Assembly (NCBI GenBank): GCA_963725755.1
Contig: CAVRZW010000017.1
Span: 124,001-188,000, forward strand
Direction of reading: 5' to 3'
From: Rubrivivax sp963725755
Lineage (GTDB): Bacteria; Pseudomonadota; Gammaproteobacteria; Burkholderiales; Burkholderiaceae_C
DNA: 64,000 nucleotides
The position numbers were made by a program, and so were the translations under genes. Positions 17,308 through 26,871 of the stretch are shown piece by piece. Within the stretch, counting starts at the first letter, position 1; the number at the start of each line of letters is the position of its first letter. The notes beneath the pieces are model-generated. The model ran no database searches. It had not been told where the DNA came from and saw only the letters and a program-made list of their open reading frames with translations.

Positions 17308-18669
17308 ATGAACTCGCTGCGCGGGCGCCTGTTCGTCTTTCTGCTGGCGTTGGCGGCAGTGGCCGCGCTGCTGGTCGGCGGCGGGACCTACTTCAGCGTC
17401 AATGCCGAGACCAACGAGCTGTTCGACTACCACCTGCGCCAGATGGCGCTGTCGCTGCGCGACCAGGGCCGTATCCCCGACGACGAGCGCGCGGCGCTGG
17501 CCAACGCCGACTTCGACTACGTGGTGCAGATCTGGTCGATCGACGGCGTGGCGCTGTACAGCACGCTGCCGGCGCCCCGCCTGCCGGCGCGCGCGGTGCT
17601 CGGTTTCAGCACGGTGCGGGTCGGCGGTGCGAACTGGCGCATGTTCTGCGCCGCCACGCCGCTGCGCATCGTGCAGGTGGCGCAGCCGCTGGCGGTGCGG
17701 CGCGCGCTGGCGACCACCGCCGCCTGGCGCAGCGTGGTGCCGATCGCGCTGGCCGCGCCGCTGGTCGCGCTGGCCATGTGGTGGCTGGTCGGTGCATCGC
17801 TGGCGCCGCTGGCGCGGGTGGCGAGCGCGGCGCGCCAGCGCGATGCCGGCGCGCTCGATCCCCTGCCACTGGACGGCCTGCCCTCCGAGATCACACCCCT
17901 GGTGCAGTCCTTCAACACCCTGCTCGGCCGCCTGGCGCAGGCCTTCGACGCGCAGCGCGCGTTCGTCGCCGATGCCGCGCACGAGCTGCGCACGCCGCTG
18001 ACCGCGCTCAAGCTGCAGCTCGGCCTGCTCGGCAGCGCCGCCGATGCGGCCGAGCGCGACGACGCGGTGACGCGACTGAACGCCGGCGTCGAGCGCGCGC
18101 GACACCTGGTCGAGCAGCTGCTCGCGCTGGCGCGCGCCGACCCGTCGGTGGCGGTGACGATGCGCGAGATCGACCTCGCCGAGGTGGCGCGCGCCGCGGT
18201 CGCCGACAGCCAGCCGCTGGCCGCCGCGCGCGGCGGCGAGGTCACGTTGGCGGCGGCGCCGGCACCGCTGCGCGGCGATGCGGAAGCGCTGCGCAGCGCG
18301 GTGCGCAACCTGATCGACAACGCGCTGAAATACGCTGGCCCGGCGCCACGGGTGCGGGTCGAGGTCGCGGCCGCCGCCGATGGGGCTTCGGTGCGCGTCG
18401 ACGACGCCGGCCCCGGCATTCCGGCCGACGAGCGCGAGCGCGTGTTCGACCGTTTCCACCGCCGCGAGCCCGGGCGCGACGGCGGCAGCGGCCTCGGTCT
18501 GGCGATCGTGCGCGCGGTGGCGCAACAGCATCGCGGCCGAGTGACCCTGACCGATTCGCCGCAGGGCGGGTTGCGCGCCGAGCTGTGCCTGCCGCGCGCA
18601 GGCGCGCAGCCTGGCACCGCAGCCGGCAGCAGCAACGGCACTGGGGGTTCCAGGCGCGCCGGCTCCTAA
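17308..18669 (+). CDS. Sensor histidine kinase (QseC/PmrB-like)
   Basis: 453 aa. Membrane segments at about 9-29 and 143-168 flank a ~110-residue periplasmic sensor; then HAMP-like linker, DHp domain with His225 (DAAHELRTPLTALK), and HATPase with N box (LIDNALKY), G1 (VDDAGPGIP), F region and G2 (GGSGLGLAIV). The periplasmic domain is QseC-like in size; the signal is unknown. ATG at 17308 lies six bases after the last repeat-encoded stop. Cognate of the regulator at 16372-17043. Confidence 0.92.
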   Translation: MNSLRGRLFVFLLALAAVAALLVGGGTYFSVNAETNELFDYHLRQMALSLRDQGRIPDDERAALANADFDYVVQIWSIDGVALYSTLPAPRLPARAVLGFSTVRVGGANWRMFCAATPLRIVQVAQPLAVRRALATTAAWRSVVPIALAAPLVALAMWWLVGASLAPLARVASAARQRDAGALDPLPLDGLPSEITPLVQSFNTLLGRLAQAFDAQRAFVADAAHELRTPLTALKLQLGLLGSAADAAERDDAVTRLNAGVERARHLVEQLLALARADPSVAVTMREIDLAEVARAAVADSQPLAAARGGEVTLAAAPAPLRGDAEALRSAVRNLIDNALKYAGPAPRVRVEVAAAADGASVRVDDAGPGIPADERERVFDRFHRREPGRDGGSGLGLAIVRAVAQQHRGRVTLTDSPQGGLRAELCLPRAGAQPGTAAGSSNGTGGSRRAGS

Positions 18670-18768
18670 TATTCACCTCACCTCCGCCTCACGCTGCGCT
18701 CATCCGCGGTCTCTACAGTGGCCGGCAAGGTGGCCGTCCGGCCGCCGTTGCCAACAGGAGATACCGCC

Positions 18769-20247
18769 ATGAGACGCACCCTCACCGCCACTGCATCGGC
18801 CCTCGCCCTCATGGGCCTGGGCGCCGGCGCCGCCCAGGCCTGGTCGCTGCCTTCCTGGCTGCATCACGACGAGCAGACGACCGTCGCCGAGGCCGGCACG
18901 CCGGCGATCGTCGCACCCGCCCCGGCGCCCATCGCACCGCTGGTCGCCGGGGCGATGCCCAACTACCGCGCCATCGTGCAGACCTACGGCCCGGCCGTCG
19001 TGGGCGTGACCGTCTCGGGCATGCACAACGTCGGCGGTGACGACAACGGCCCCTCGCTGCAGGACGACCCCTTCTTCCGCTTCTTCCGCGGCGTGCCGGG
19101 CTTCCACATGCCGCAGCAGGGCCGGGTGCCGTTCCGCGGCCAGGGCTCGGGCTTCATCGTCAGCGCCGACGGCCTGATCCTGACCAACGCGCACGTGGTG
19201 CGCGACGCCAAGCAGGTCACTGTCAAGCTCAAGGACCGGCGCGAGTTCAGCGCCAAGGTGCTGGGCACCGACCCGGCCACCGACGTCGCGGTGATCAAGA
19301 TCGACGCCAAGAACCTGGCCACGGTCAGCCTCGGCGACCCGAAGGCGATCCAGGTCGGTGACTACGTGCTGGCCATCGGCGCGCCCTACGGCTTCGAGCA
19401 GAGCGCCACCCAGGGCATCGTCAGCGCCAAGGGCCGTTCGCTGCCGGGCGACAGCTACGTGCCGTTCATCCAGACCGACGCCGCCGTCAACCCCGGGAAC
19501 TCGGGTGGCCCGCTGTTCGATGCCAGCGGCCGCGTGATCGGCATCAACGCCCAGATCTACTCGCAAAGCGGTGGCTTCCAGGGCCTGGCATTCGCGATCC
19601 CGATCGATGTCGCGCTGCACGTGAGAGACCAGATCGTGGCCCAGGGCCATGTGGACCACGCCCGGCTCGGGGTGGTGCTGCAGGACCTGTCGGCGCCGCT
19701 GGCCGAATCCTTCGGCATGAAGTCGCCCGATGGCGCGCTGGTCTCCAGCGTCGCGCCCAAGACCGCGGCGGCGCGCGCCGAACTCAAGCCGGGCGATGTC
19801 ATCACCGCCATCGACGGCCGGCAGGTGCACACCGCCGGTGATGTCTCCAGCCGTGTCGGCCTGGCCGCGCCCGGCGACAAGATCACGCTGACCGTGTGGC
19901 GCGACAAGTCGCCGCGCGAGCTGAAGGTGGCGCTGGGCAAGGCGCAATCGGAAGACAACACGGTGGTGGCCTCGGCCGGGGGTGGTTCGCTGGGCCTGAC
20001 CGTGCGGCCGCTCAACCGCGACGAACGCAAGCAGGCCGGCGTCGATCATGGACTGCTGGTCGAGGACGCCGCGGGCCCCGCGGCGCAGGCCGGCATCGAG
20101 GCCGGCGACGTGCTGCTGGCGCTCAACGGCAAGCCGGTGGAGAACGTCGATCAGGTTCACCAGGTGCTGCAGCAGCACCCGCACCATGTCGCCTTGCTGA
20201 TCGCGCGCAACGGGCAGCAGATCTTCGTGCCGGTGGAGCTGGGCTGA
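18769..20247 (+). CDS. degP: Do/DegP-like periplasmic serine endoprotease (HtrA/MucD)
   Basis: 492 aa. Signal peptide ending GAGAAQA; trypsin-like domain with His142 (LTNAHVV), Asp172 (ATDVAVIKI) and Ser245 (NPGNSGGPL); two PDZ domains follow (around GALVSSVAPKTAAARAELKPG and GLLVEDAAGPAAQAGIEAG). Degrades or refolds damaged envelope proteins. ATG has AGGAG eight bases upstream. Located 99 bases after the histidine kinase, suggesting the two-component system responds to envelope stress and controls it; that link is inference. Confidence 0.95.
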   Translation: MRRTLTATASALALMGLGAGAAQAWSLPSWLHHDEQTTVAEAGTPAIVAPAPAPIAPLVAGAMPNYRAIVQTYGPAVVGVTVSGMHNVGGDDNGPSLQDDPFFRFFRGVPGFHMPQQGRVPFRGQGSGFIVSADGLILTNAHVVRDAKQVTVKLKDRREFSAKVLGTDPATDVAVIKIDAKNLATVSLGDPKAIQVGDYVLAIGAPYGFEQSATQGIVSAKGRSLPGDSYVPFIQTDAAVNPGNSGGPLFDASGRVIGINAQIYSQSGGFQGLAFAIPIDVALHVRDQIVAQGHVDHARLGVVLQDLSAPLAESFGMKSPDGALVSSVAPKTAAARAELKPGDVITAIDGRQVHTAGDVSSRVGLAAPGDKITLTVWRDKSPRELKVALGKAQSEDNTVVASAGGGSLGLTVRPLNRDERKQAGVDHGLLVEDAAGPAAQAGIEAGDVLLALNGKPVENVDQVHQVLQQHPHHVALLIARNGQQIFVPVELG

Positions 20248-20258
20248 CCAGCTGCCGG

Positions 20259-20286
20259 GGGCCGGGCGGCCGCGACCGCCCGGCCC
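20259..20286. terminator. GC-rich hairpin between convergent genes
   Basis: Perfect 11-bp arms GGGCCGGGCGG / CCGCCCGGCCC around a six-base loop, 11 bases after the protease stop and 24 bases before the end of emrB. No T run follows on either strand, so it may act as a bidirectional RNA 3' end stabiliser or a weak terminator. Confidence 0.5.
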
Positions 20287-20310
20287 GTTCGGAGCCCGTT
20301 CAGAGTCCGG

Positions 20311-21939
20311 TCAGTGCGCGCCGCCAGCGCCGATGCCGGCCCCCGGCCTCGGCCTGGCCAGCCAGATCACGCCGACGAGCAGGAAGAACAGCACCGACGA
20401 CAGCCAGAACACGTCGGTCACCGCCATCGTGTAGGCCTGCTGGTCGATCATGCGGTTGATGGCGGCCATCGCCTGCTCGTGGTTCAGGCCGCCGGCCATC
20501 AGCTGGCCCAGGGTCTGCACCGCCTGCTGGTTGCCCGCGTTGATCGTCTCGGCGAGCTGGGCGTGGTGCAGGCTGGCGCGGTCTTCCCACAGCGTCGTGA
20601 ACAGCGAGGTGCCCACCGCGCCGGCCGTGATGCGCACGAAGTTCGACAGGCCCGCGGCCGATGGCATCTTGTCCGGCGTCAGGCCGGAGAACACGATCGC
20701 CTGCAGCGGGATGAAGAAGAAGGCCATCGCCGCGCCTTGCAGGATGGTGGGCACGAGGATCGTCGCGAAGTCGGTCTGGGTGTTGAAGCGCGAGCGCATC
20801 CACAGCACGAGTGCGAAGCCGAGAAAGGCCACCGTGGCCAGCTTGCGCGGGTCGATGCGACCGACGTTCTTGCCCACCCAGGGCGACAGCAGGATCGCCA
20901 GCAGCCCCACCGGCGCCGTCACCAGCCCGGCCCAGGTGGCGGTGTAGCCCATGTACTCCTGCAGCCACAGCGGTAGCAGCACCACGTTGCCGAAGAACAG
21001 GCCGTAGGCCACCGACAGCGACAGCGTGCCCATCGTGAAGTTGCGCCTGCCGAACAGGCGCAGATCGACGATCGGGTGCTTGTCGGTCAGCTCCCAGGCG
21101 AGGAAGAACAGGAAGCTGATGGCGGAGACCACGGCCAGGATCACGATCTGCCTGGACGAGAACCAGTCCAGTTCCTTGCCCTTGTCGATCATGACCTGCA
21201 TCGTGCCGACGAAAAGCACCAGCAGCAGCAGGCCGACGCGGTCCAGTGGCACCCGGCGCGGGCCGGGGTCCCGCTTGCGGTAGATCGACCAGGTCAGCGC
21301 GGCGGCGAACAGGCCCACCGGCACGTTGATGTAGAAGATCCAGGGCCAGGAGATGTTGTCGGTGATCCAGCCGCCGAGCAGCGGCCCGGCGACCGGTGCC
21401 ACGAGCACCGTGATCGCCCACATCGCCATCGCGGTGCCCGACTTGGCCGAGGGGTAGCTGGCCAGCAGCAGGGTCTGCGACAGCGGAATCATCGGCCCCG
21501 CCACCAGGCCCTGCAGGACGCGGAAGGCGATCAGGACGCCGATGCTCGGCGCCAGCCCGCACAGCCAGGAGGCGATCACGAACAGCAGCACGCTGGCCGT
21601 GAACAGCCGCACCTGGCCGAAGCGCCGGGTGAGCCAGCCGGTCAGCGGCACCGAGATCGCGTTGGCGACCGCGAACGAGGTGATGACCCAGGTGCCCTGC
21701 GCGGGGCTCACGCCCATGTCGCCGGCGATCGCCGGGATCGAAACGTTCGCGATCGAGGTGTCGAGCACGTTCATGAACGTCGCCAGCGACAGCGCCAGCG
21801 TGCCCAGGACCAGGGCCGTGCCCTTCAGGGGCTCGAACTCGAGGGGGCGCACGCGCCCGGCGGGCGGCGCCGGCTGCGGCGCGGGCGCGCTGCCGCCAGC
21901 ACCTTGTGCGCCGCTCAGTGCGGCTGAGGTGGAAGTCAT
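20311..21939 (-). CDS. emrB: EmrB/QacA-type MFS multidrug transporter (DHA2, 14 TM)
   Basis: 542 aa, 14 membrane segments. DHA2 motifs: LDTSIANVSIPAIAGDMG (motif D1), GWLTRRFGQVRLF (motif A) and VAPVAGPLLGGWITD (motif C). Forms a tripartite pump with the membrane-fusion protein and outer-membrane factor encoded just upstream. Start ATG 21939; there are 35 bases between the two genes. The C-terminus is a short Gly/Ala-rich tail. Confidence 0.93.
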   Translation of the reverse strand: MTSTSAALSGAQGAGGSAPAPQPAPPAGRVRPLEFEPLKGTALVLGTLALSLATFMNVLDTSIANVSIPAIAGDMGVSPAQGTWVITSFAVANAISVPLTGWLTRRFGQVRLFTASVLLFVIASWLCGLAPSIGVLIAFRVLQGLVAGPMIPLSQTLLLASYPSAKSGTAMAMWAITVLVAPVAGPLLGGWITDNISWPWIFYINVPVGLFAAALTWSIYRKRDPGPRRVPLDRVGLLLLVLFVGTMQVMIDKGKELDWFSSRQIVILAVVSAISFLFFLAWELTDKHPIVDLRLFGRRNFTMGTLSLSVAYGLFFGNVVLLPLWLQEYMGYTATWAGLVTAPVGLLAILLSPWVGKNVGRIDPRKLATVAFLGFALVLWMRSRFNTQTDFATILVPTILQGAAMAFFFIPLQAIVFSGLTPDKMPSAAGLSNFVRITAGAVGTSLFTTLWEDRASLHHAQLAETINAGNQQAVQTLGQLMAGGLNHEQAMAAINRMIDQQAYTMAVTDVFWLSSVLFFLLVGVIWLARPRPGAGIGAGGAH

Positions 21940-21974
21940 GGCCTGCGGCTTTCGCGGGGCAGCGGGTCTGGGAA

Positions 21975-23288
21975 TCAGTTCGGACGGCCGTGGTGCGCGA
22001 GCGCACCGGTGACGGCGGCCGCGGCCAGCGCGGCGTCGCTGGCCCGTGCCGGGCCTTTCCGGCTGGCCACGCGGGCCTGGCTGGCACGGCCGCCGTTGGC
22101 GGCGATGATGCGGCGCACCTCGGCATCGGCGGCCGCGCCGTTCTGTTCGAAGACCTTGGTCTGGGCCAGCGGCGAGCGCTCGCCGTCCGCGGCCAGCATG
22201 CGGCCGTCGGTGCGGCTGACATCGACCTTCGCATCCATCGACAGCCCCACCCGCAGCGGATGAGCGGCCAGCTCCTTCGCGTCGAGCGTGATGCGCACCG
22301 GCACCCGTTGCACGACCTTGATCCAGTTGCCGGTCGCGTTCTGCGCCGGCAGCAGCGCGAAGGCAGCGCCGGTGCCCGCGCCCAGGCCTTCGACGACGCC
22401 GTGGTACGGCACCTTGTTGCCATAGACATCGGCCACCAGCTCCACCGGCTGGCCGATGCGCAGGTTCTGCAGCTGGCTCTCCTTGAAGTTGGCCTCGACC
22501 CAGACCTGGTCGAGCGCGATCAACGACATCAGCGGCGTGCCCGCGGCCACACGCTGGCCGAGCTGCACGCTGCGCTTGGCGACGAAGCCGTCCACCGGCG
22601 CCAGCAGGCTGGCGCGCTTGAGTGCCAGGTAGGCCTCGCGCACGCGGGCCGCGGCGCGCAGGACGCCGGGATGCTGCTCGACGGCGATGCCTTCGGTCAG
22701 CGTCTGGTTGGAGGCGAGTTGCTCGCGTGCGGCGAGCACCGCCGACTGCGCCGCGGCGACGCTGCTCCTGGCCGCCGCCAGTTGCGTCGTGACGTGCTCG
22801 AACTCTTCCTTGCCGACGGCGCCGCTGGCCACCAGCGGCGCCCGGCGGGTGACGTCTTCCTGCGCCCTGGCGAACTCGGTCTTCGCGCGCGCAAGATCGG
22901 CCTCGCGCAGCGCGATCTGGGCCGTCAGCGTGCTGTTGTTGGCGTACAGCGTGCGCACCTCGCGCACGGTCTGCGCCAGTTGCGCCTCGGCCTGGTCGAG
23001 CGCGACCTGGGCATCGGCCGGGTCGAGCTTGACGAGCAGCTGGCCGGCCTTGACGTGGTCGGTGTCGTCGGCGCCGATGGCGACGACCGTGCCGCCGATC
23101 TGCGGCGTGAGCTGGACCACGTCGCCCTGCACGTAGGCGTTGTCGGTGGACTCGTAGTGGTTGAGCACCAGCGCCCAGTAGACACCGTAGGCGATGCCGG
23201 CGACGGCGACCAAGGCGGCCACCGCGGTCAGCGCCTTCCTGCGCGCCGGGTTGCCCGCGGGGGTGGGAGTGGCTTCGGGCGTGTTCAT
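21975..23288 (-). CDS. emrA: EmrA-type membrane-fusion protein (HlyD family)
   Basis: 437 aa. One N-terminal membrane anchor (about 21-42), then the EmrA hallmark HYESTDNAYVQGDVVQLTPQ, a lipoyl half-motif VKAGQLLVKLDPADAQVALD, a coiled-coil hairpin, the second lipoyl half (LLAPVDGFVAKRSVQLGQRV), and the beta-barrel LDQVWVEANFKESQL. An unusual Ala-rich extension of ~60 residues follows the barrel. ATG at 23288 with GGAG upstream. Periplasmic adaptor linking EmrB to the NodT-type channel. Confidence 0.93.
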   Translation of the reverse strand: MNTPEATPTPAGNPARRKALTAVAALVAVAGIAYGVYWALVLNHYESTDNAYVQGDVVQLTPQIGGTVVAIGADDTDHVKAGQLLVKLDPADAQVALDQAEAQLAQTVREVRTLYANNSTLTAQIALREADLARAKTEFARAQEDVTRRAPLVASGAVGKEEFEHVTTQLAAARSSVAAAQSAVLAAREQLASNQTLTEGIAVEQHPGVLRAAARVREAYLALKRASLLAPVDGFVAKRSVQLGQRVAAGTPLMSLIALDQVWVEANFKESQLQNLRIGQPVELVADVYGNKVPYHGVVEGLGAGTGAAFALLPAQNATGNWIKVVQRVPVRITLDAKELAAHPLRVGLSMDAKVDVSRTDGRMLAADGERSPLAQTKVFEQNGAAADAEVRRIIAANGGRASQARVASRKGPARASDAALAAAAVTGALAHHGRPN

Positions 23289-23344
23289 GACAGGGCTCCG
23301 GACTTCGATTCGATGCGGTTCGATGAGGGTGGGCGCGGCGGGGC

Positions 23345-24907
23345 TCAGCCGCCCGCGGTGGCGCTGCGCTGCGCGAGTGCGGCGTCGGGCGTGTAGCCGC
23401 CGCCGAGGGCGCGCGCCAGCGCGATCTGGCCATCGAGTGCGCGCGCCTTCAGGTCGGCGGCCAGACGGCGCTGGTTGAGCACCCCGGCCTCGGCGTTGAG
23501 CACCGTGAGGTAGGTGCCCAGGCCGGCCTTGAAGCGCTGGCCCGCGAGGTCGTAGGCCGACTCGGCGGTGGCCTGCGCCTGGGCCTGCTCGGCCTGCTGG
23601 CGCGCGATCGAGCGCAGCGAGGCGATCTGGTCGGCCACTTCGCGCACCGCGTCGATGACGGCGGCGTTGTAGCTGTCCACTGCGGCATCGAAATCGGCCG
23701 TCTTGATGCGCAGGTTGGCGCGCAGGCGGCCGGCGTCGAAGATCGGCAAGCGCAGCGCCGGGCCGACGCCGTACTGCTCGCTGCCCGACCTGAGCAGCCG
23801 GTCGAGGCCGATGCTCGACAGCCCGACGAAGGCCGTGAGGTTGACGTCGGGATAGAACTGCGCCTTGGCGCCGCGGATCTCGCTGCCGGCGGCTTCGACT
23901 CGCCAGCGCGCGGCGGTGATGTCGGCGCGGCGGCCCAGCAGGTCGGCCGGCACGCGCGCCGGCAACGCCACCGCGTGCACGCCGGCGAGCGGCACGCGGA
24001 GCTCGTCGAGCGCGTCGGGCGCCTGCGCGGTGAGGGCGGCCAACGCATGGCGGGTGAGCGCGATCTGCTCGTCGATCTGTTCGATCTGCTGCCGGGTTTC
24101 GGGCAGGGCGGCTTCGCCCTGCCGCAGCTCGACATTCGTGTCGAGCCCGCCCTGCACGCGCTGGCGGATCAGCCCCAGGATCTGGTCGCGCTGGGCCAGC
24201 GAGCGCTCGGCGACCTCTCTTTGCGCGAACAGGCGGCCCAGCTGCACGTAGGCGCTGGCGACCTTGCTCGCCAGCATCGTGCGGGCGGCCTCCATCTCGG
24301 CCTGCGAGGCGCGTTCCGCGCCCACGGCGGCCTCGATGGCGGCGCGGTTGCGGCCGAAGAAATCGGCCTCCCACGAGGCGCCGGCCTGCAACGTGCCCAT
24401 GTTGAGGATCGCGCCGCCCAGCGGCGGCGGGTAGATGCTGTTGGCGCTGAAGCGCTGGCGCGTGATGTCCAACTCGCCGTTGACCTGCACGCCCTCGCGC
24501 GATCGGGCACCAGCCACGACGGCGCCGGCCCTGGCGACGCGGGCCTGCGCCGCCTGCAGGTTGGGGTTGCCGGCGAGCGCGCGCGCGACCAGCGCGTCGA
24601 GCGTGGCATCGCCGAACCCATGCCACCAGTTGGCGGCGATGGCGTCGCCGGCCTCGCCGCGCGCGGGCGGCTGATGGGCCAGGCCGACGCTGGCCGGGTC
24701 GATCGGGCGGGCGCTGGGCGCGATGCCGGCGCTGCTGGCGCAGCCGCCCAGGGTCAACATCACGGCCGAGGCCAGCGCCACCGCGGTGGCGGTCAGCGCC
24801 GGCAGGGCGGCGCGGCTCGGGCGCCGGGCGCGCCGATGCCCTGGCTGCGGCACCCGCCCCGCCGGCTTGGCGGCACGCGGGCGGGAGCTTGCTTGTCGAG
24901 ATGTCAT
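23345..24907 (-). CDS. NodT-family outer-membrane efflux lipoprotein (OprM-like)
   Basis: 520 aa. Long basic N-region, then signal sequence with lipobox LTLGGC (lipidated Cys about residue 57). OEP-type repeats follow: WWHGFGDATLDALVARALAGNPNLQAAQAR (given in part), ASWEADFFGRNR and LGRRADITAARW, the standard NodT landmarks. ATG 24907 is preceded by AGGA. Outer-membrane channel of the EmrAB-type pump; second gene of the marR operon. Confidence 0.93.
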   Translation of the reverse strand: MTSRQASSRPRAAKPAGRVPQPGHRRARRPSRAALPALTATAVALASAVMLTLGGCASSAGIAPSARPIDPASVGLAHQPPARGEAGDAIAANWWHGFGDATLDALVARALAGNPNLQAAQARVARAGAVVAGARSREGVQVNGELDITRQRFSANSIYPPPLGGAILNMGTLQAGASWEADFFGRNRAAIEAAVGAERASQAEMEAARTMLASKVASAYVQLGRLFAQREVAERSLAQRDQILGLIRQRVQGGLDTNVELRQGEAALPETRQQIEQIDEQIALTRHALAALTAQAPDALDELRVPLAGVHAVALPARVPADLLGRRADITAARWRVEAAGSEIRGAKAQFYPDVNLTAFVGLSSIGLDRLLRSGSEQYGVGPALRLPIFDAGRLRANLRIKTADFDAAVDSYNAAVIDAVREVADQIASLRSIARQQAEQAQAQATAESAYDLAGQRFKAGLGTYLTVLNAEAGVLNQRRLAADLKARALDGQIALARALGGGYTPDAALAQRSATAGG

Positions 24908-24978
24908 GGCGATCCTGGAATCAGACTCGTTGAGCGACAAAGGTCCAAGGCGTTGGCTGGGCTGGGGCGTGGTGCGTG

Positions 24979-25482
24979 TCAATGCGCCTCGCGCAGGACG
25001 TCGCCGTTGGCGACCATGCGCTGCAGGAGCGCCTTCAGGGTCAGCCACTCCTCCTTGGAAAAGCCGGCCAGCAGCTCGTTCATCACCGTCGCGAGCACCG
25101 CGGGCACTTCGGCGATCGCGGCGCGGCCCTCGGGCGTGAGTTCGACCTGCACGACGCGCCGGTCTTCGGTCGAGCGCACGCGCCGGCACAGGCCCTTGTG
25201 CTCGAGGCGATCGAGCATGCGGGTCATGGCCCCGGCGTCGATCAGGTTCCAGCGTGCCAGCTCGGCCACGGTCGCACTGCCCACCTTGTGGATGCGGAGC
25301 AGCGGGCCCCATTGCGCGCTCGTCAGGCCATGCACGTCCAGGCGCTTGTCGGCCTGATGTACCACGGCGACCATGATGCGCTTCATCAGATAGCCCACGC
25401 TCTCCTCGGCGCAGTAGCCTGAGGCGCTGTAGAAGTCGGCAGGGACAGGCGGGATGTTCACGGGTTCATTGCCGGTGCTCAT
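24979..25482 (-). CDS. MarR-family regulator of the efflux operon
   Basis: 167 aa. The winged helix includes LTSAQWGPLLRIHK, ATVAELARWNLIDAGAMTRMLDRLEHKG and the wing RRVRSTEDRRVVQVELTPEG. First gene of the minus-strand operon marR-nodT-emrA-emrB and probably an autorepressor released by a phenolic or similar ligand, as is usual for this arrangement. ATG at 25482 is only 29 bases from the -10 box, leaving a very short leader. Confidence 0.93.
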   Translation of the reverse strand: MSTGNEPVNIPPVPADFYSASGYCAEESVGYLMKRIMVAVVHQADKRLDVHGLTSAQWGPLLRIHKVGSATVAELARWNLIDAGAMTRMLDRLEHKGLCRRVRSTEDRRVVQVELTPEGRAAIAEVPAVLATVMNELLAGFSKEEWLTLKALLQRMVANGDVLREAH

Positions 25483-25510
25483 GGCGGCCCGGGAGACGGA
25501 ATGGGGCTGG

Positions 25511-25539
25511 AATATATTTGCCTAGGCAATTACTGTCAA
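25511..25539 (-). promoter_or_regulatory. Sigma-70 promoter of the marR-efflux operon
   Basis: Read on the minus strand: TTGACA (25539-25534), 17-base spacer, TATATT (25516-25511). The -35 is a perfect match and the -10 is 5/6, at the ideal spacing. It fires toward marR, starting about 20 bases upstream of its ATG. Confidence 0.85.
25518..25529. promoter_or_regulatory. MarR operator candidate inside the promoter
   Basis: Perfect 12-bp palindrome TTGCCTAGGCAA lying wholly within the spacer between the -35 and -10. A bound MarR dimer would block RNA polymerase. TTGCCTAGGCAA closely resembles the operators of MarR/EmrR-type efflux repressors. Confidence 0.75.
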
Positions 25540-25671
25540 GTCATTTGCTGCTCATGCAGCTTGCATCGCCGCGATCTCGGCGCCCGCCGGTCAGGCGTCC
25601 CAGGCTGGAACGCAGGTGTCGCTGCGCGGCCCAGCGGCGGGCCGCTCCGTCGAGCCTCGGCCCGAAGGCCC

Positions 25672-26871
25672 TCAGCGCACGGGCTCGCCGATCTCCAGGC
25701 GCAGGTCGCGCTTGCCCAAGGCGACCGGCGCACTGAGCACCTCCCAGTCGCCTGGCGCGGGAATGGCATTGCCGGTCTTGCTGATGCGCGCGCCGACGAC
25801 CACCTGCGGGGTCGACGACAGCCGCGCGGCCGGGCTCATCGACATGCTGTCGTCGAGACTGAAGTCCAGCGGCAGGTCGCTGACCTTCTTGCGCAGGATC
25901 GCCAGCGGCATGCGCGACCCGCTGGGCGCGCGGGCATAGATGAACACCGTGTCGTCGGGCGAGACCTTGCTCTTGATGTCGGCCCTCAAGGTGACGCGGC
26001 CGGCCACGGTGGCGCTGGCCGTCGCGGCATCGGGCTCGGCAGACCCACCCGCGGCCGGGCCCGCGCCGGGCGCGGCTAGCGCCACCGGCGGCAGGCCGGC
26101 GCGCTTGCGGGCTTCGTCGATCGCACCCTGCAACTGGCCGCCCAGGCTGCTGTCCGGGCCGCTGGCCTTGATCGCCCGGTCCCAATAGCCGATGGCCGCC
26201 TTGTAGTCGGCGTGGTTGAACGCCACCGTGCCGGCCAGGGCCAACGCCTTGACGTTGGCCGGGTCGAGCTTGATCGCCTGCATCACGAGCTTTTCGGGCT
26301 CGCCGTCGAGCGATCGGTTGTTGACCATCGCCAGGCCGTCGGCGTAGTCGGCCATGGCCTGGGCGTCCTGCGGCTGCAGCTCGTAGGCCTTCTTGTAGGC
26401 CGGCAATGCGTCGGCGTAGCGGCCCTGTGCGGTGTACGAGCGACCGAGCATGGCCCAGCCCTCGGCGTCGTCGGGCTTCTCCTTCAGGCGCTCCGCCAGC
26501 CGCGCGATCATGGCTTCGATCTGGGCCTTGTCGGTGGCGTGAGGCGCGCCGTCCTGTGCTGCCACCTCACCGGAGTCGCCGGGACCGACGTTCCAGCCGG
26601 CATGGTTGCCGAGCAGGGCATAGGCACCGCCACCGAAGACGAGCACGAACAGGGCCACGCCGGCCAGCAACCGGCCCGAAGGCCGCGCCGCGGCGGCGGG
26701 TTGCGCCGGCCCGCCGACGGCAGCATGGGTCACCAGGGCCAGCACCTGGCGTTCGAGGTCGTCGCGCGCCCGCTTGGCTGCCGCTCCGGTGAGCGTGCCC
26801 TCCGCAATCAGCGCGTCGACCTGCGCCAGCTGGCGCTTGAGCCTATCCAGCGGGGCCGAGGTCGATTCCAT
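25672..26871 (-). CDS. ccmI: Cytochrome c biogenesis protein CcmI (lacks first membrane helix)
   Basis: About 399 aa. Starts directly with the cytoplasmic loop helix (LDRLKRQLAQVDALIAEGTL), one membrane helix (LLAGVALFVLVFGGGAYALL), TPR repeats (WAMLGRSYTAQGRYADALPAY, YKKAYELQPQDAQAMADYAD) and the CcmI C-terminal domain (DDTVFIYARAPSGSRMPLAI, PQVVVGARISKTGNA). Classical CcmI has an extra N-terminal helix that is absent here. It presents apocytochrome to CcmF/H. ATG 26871 overlaps ccmH by 29 bases; an in-frame ATG at 26898 is also possible, and neither has a clear ribosome-binding site. Confidence 0.85.
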   Translation of the reverse strand: MESTSAPLDRLKRQLAQVDALIAEGTLTGAAAKRARDDLERQVLALVTHAAVGGPAQPAAAARPSGRLLAGVALFVLVFGGGAYALLGNHAGWNVGPGDSGEVAAQDGAPHATDKAQIEAMIARLAERLKEKPDDAEGWAMLGRSYTAQGRYADALPAYKKAYELQPQDAQAMADYADGLAMVNNRSLDGEPEKLVMQAIKLDPANVKALALAGTVAFNHADYKAAIGYWDRAIKASGPDSSLGGQLQGAIDEARKRAGLPPVALAAPGAGPAAGGSAEPDAATASATVAGRVTLRADIKSKVSPDDTVFIYARAPSGSRMPLAILRKKVSDLPLDFSLDDSMSMSPAARLSSTPQVVVGARISKTGNAIPAPGDWEVLSAPVALGKRDLRLEIGEPVR

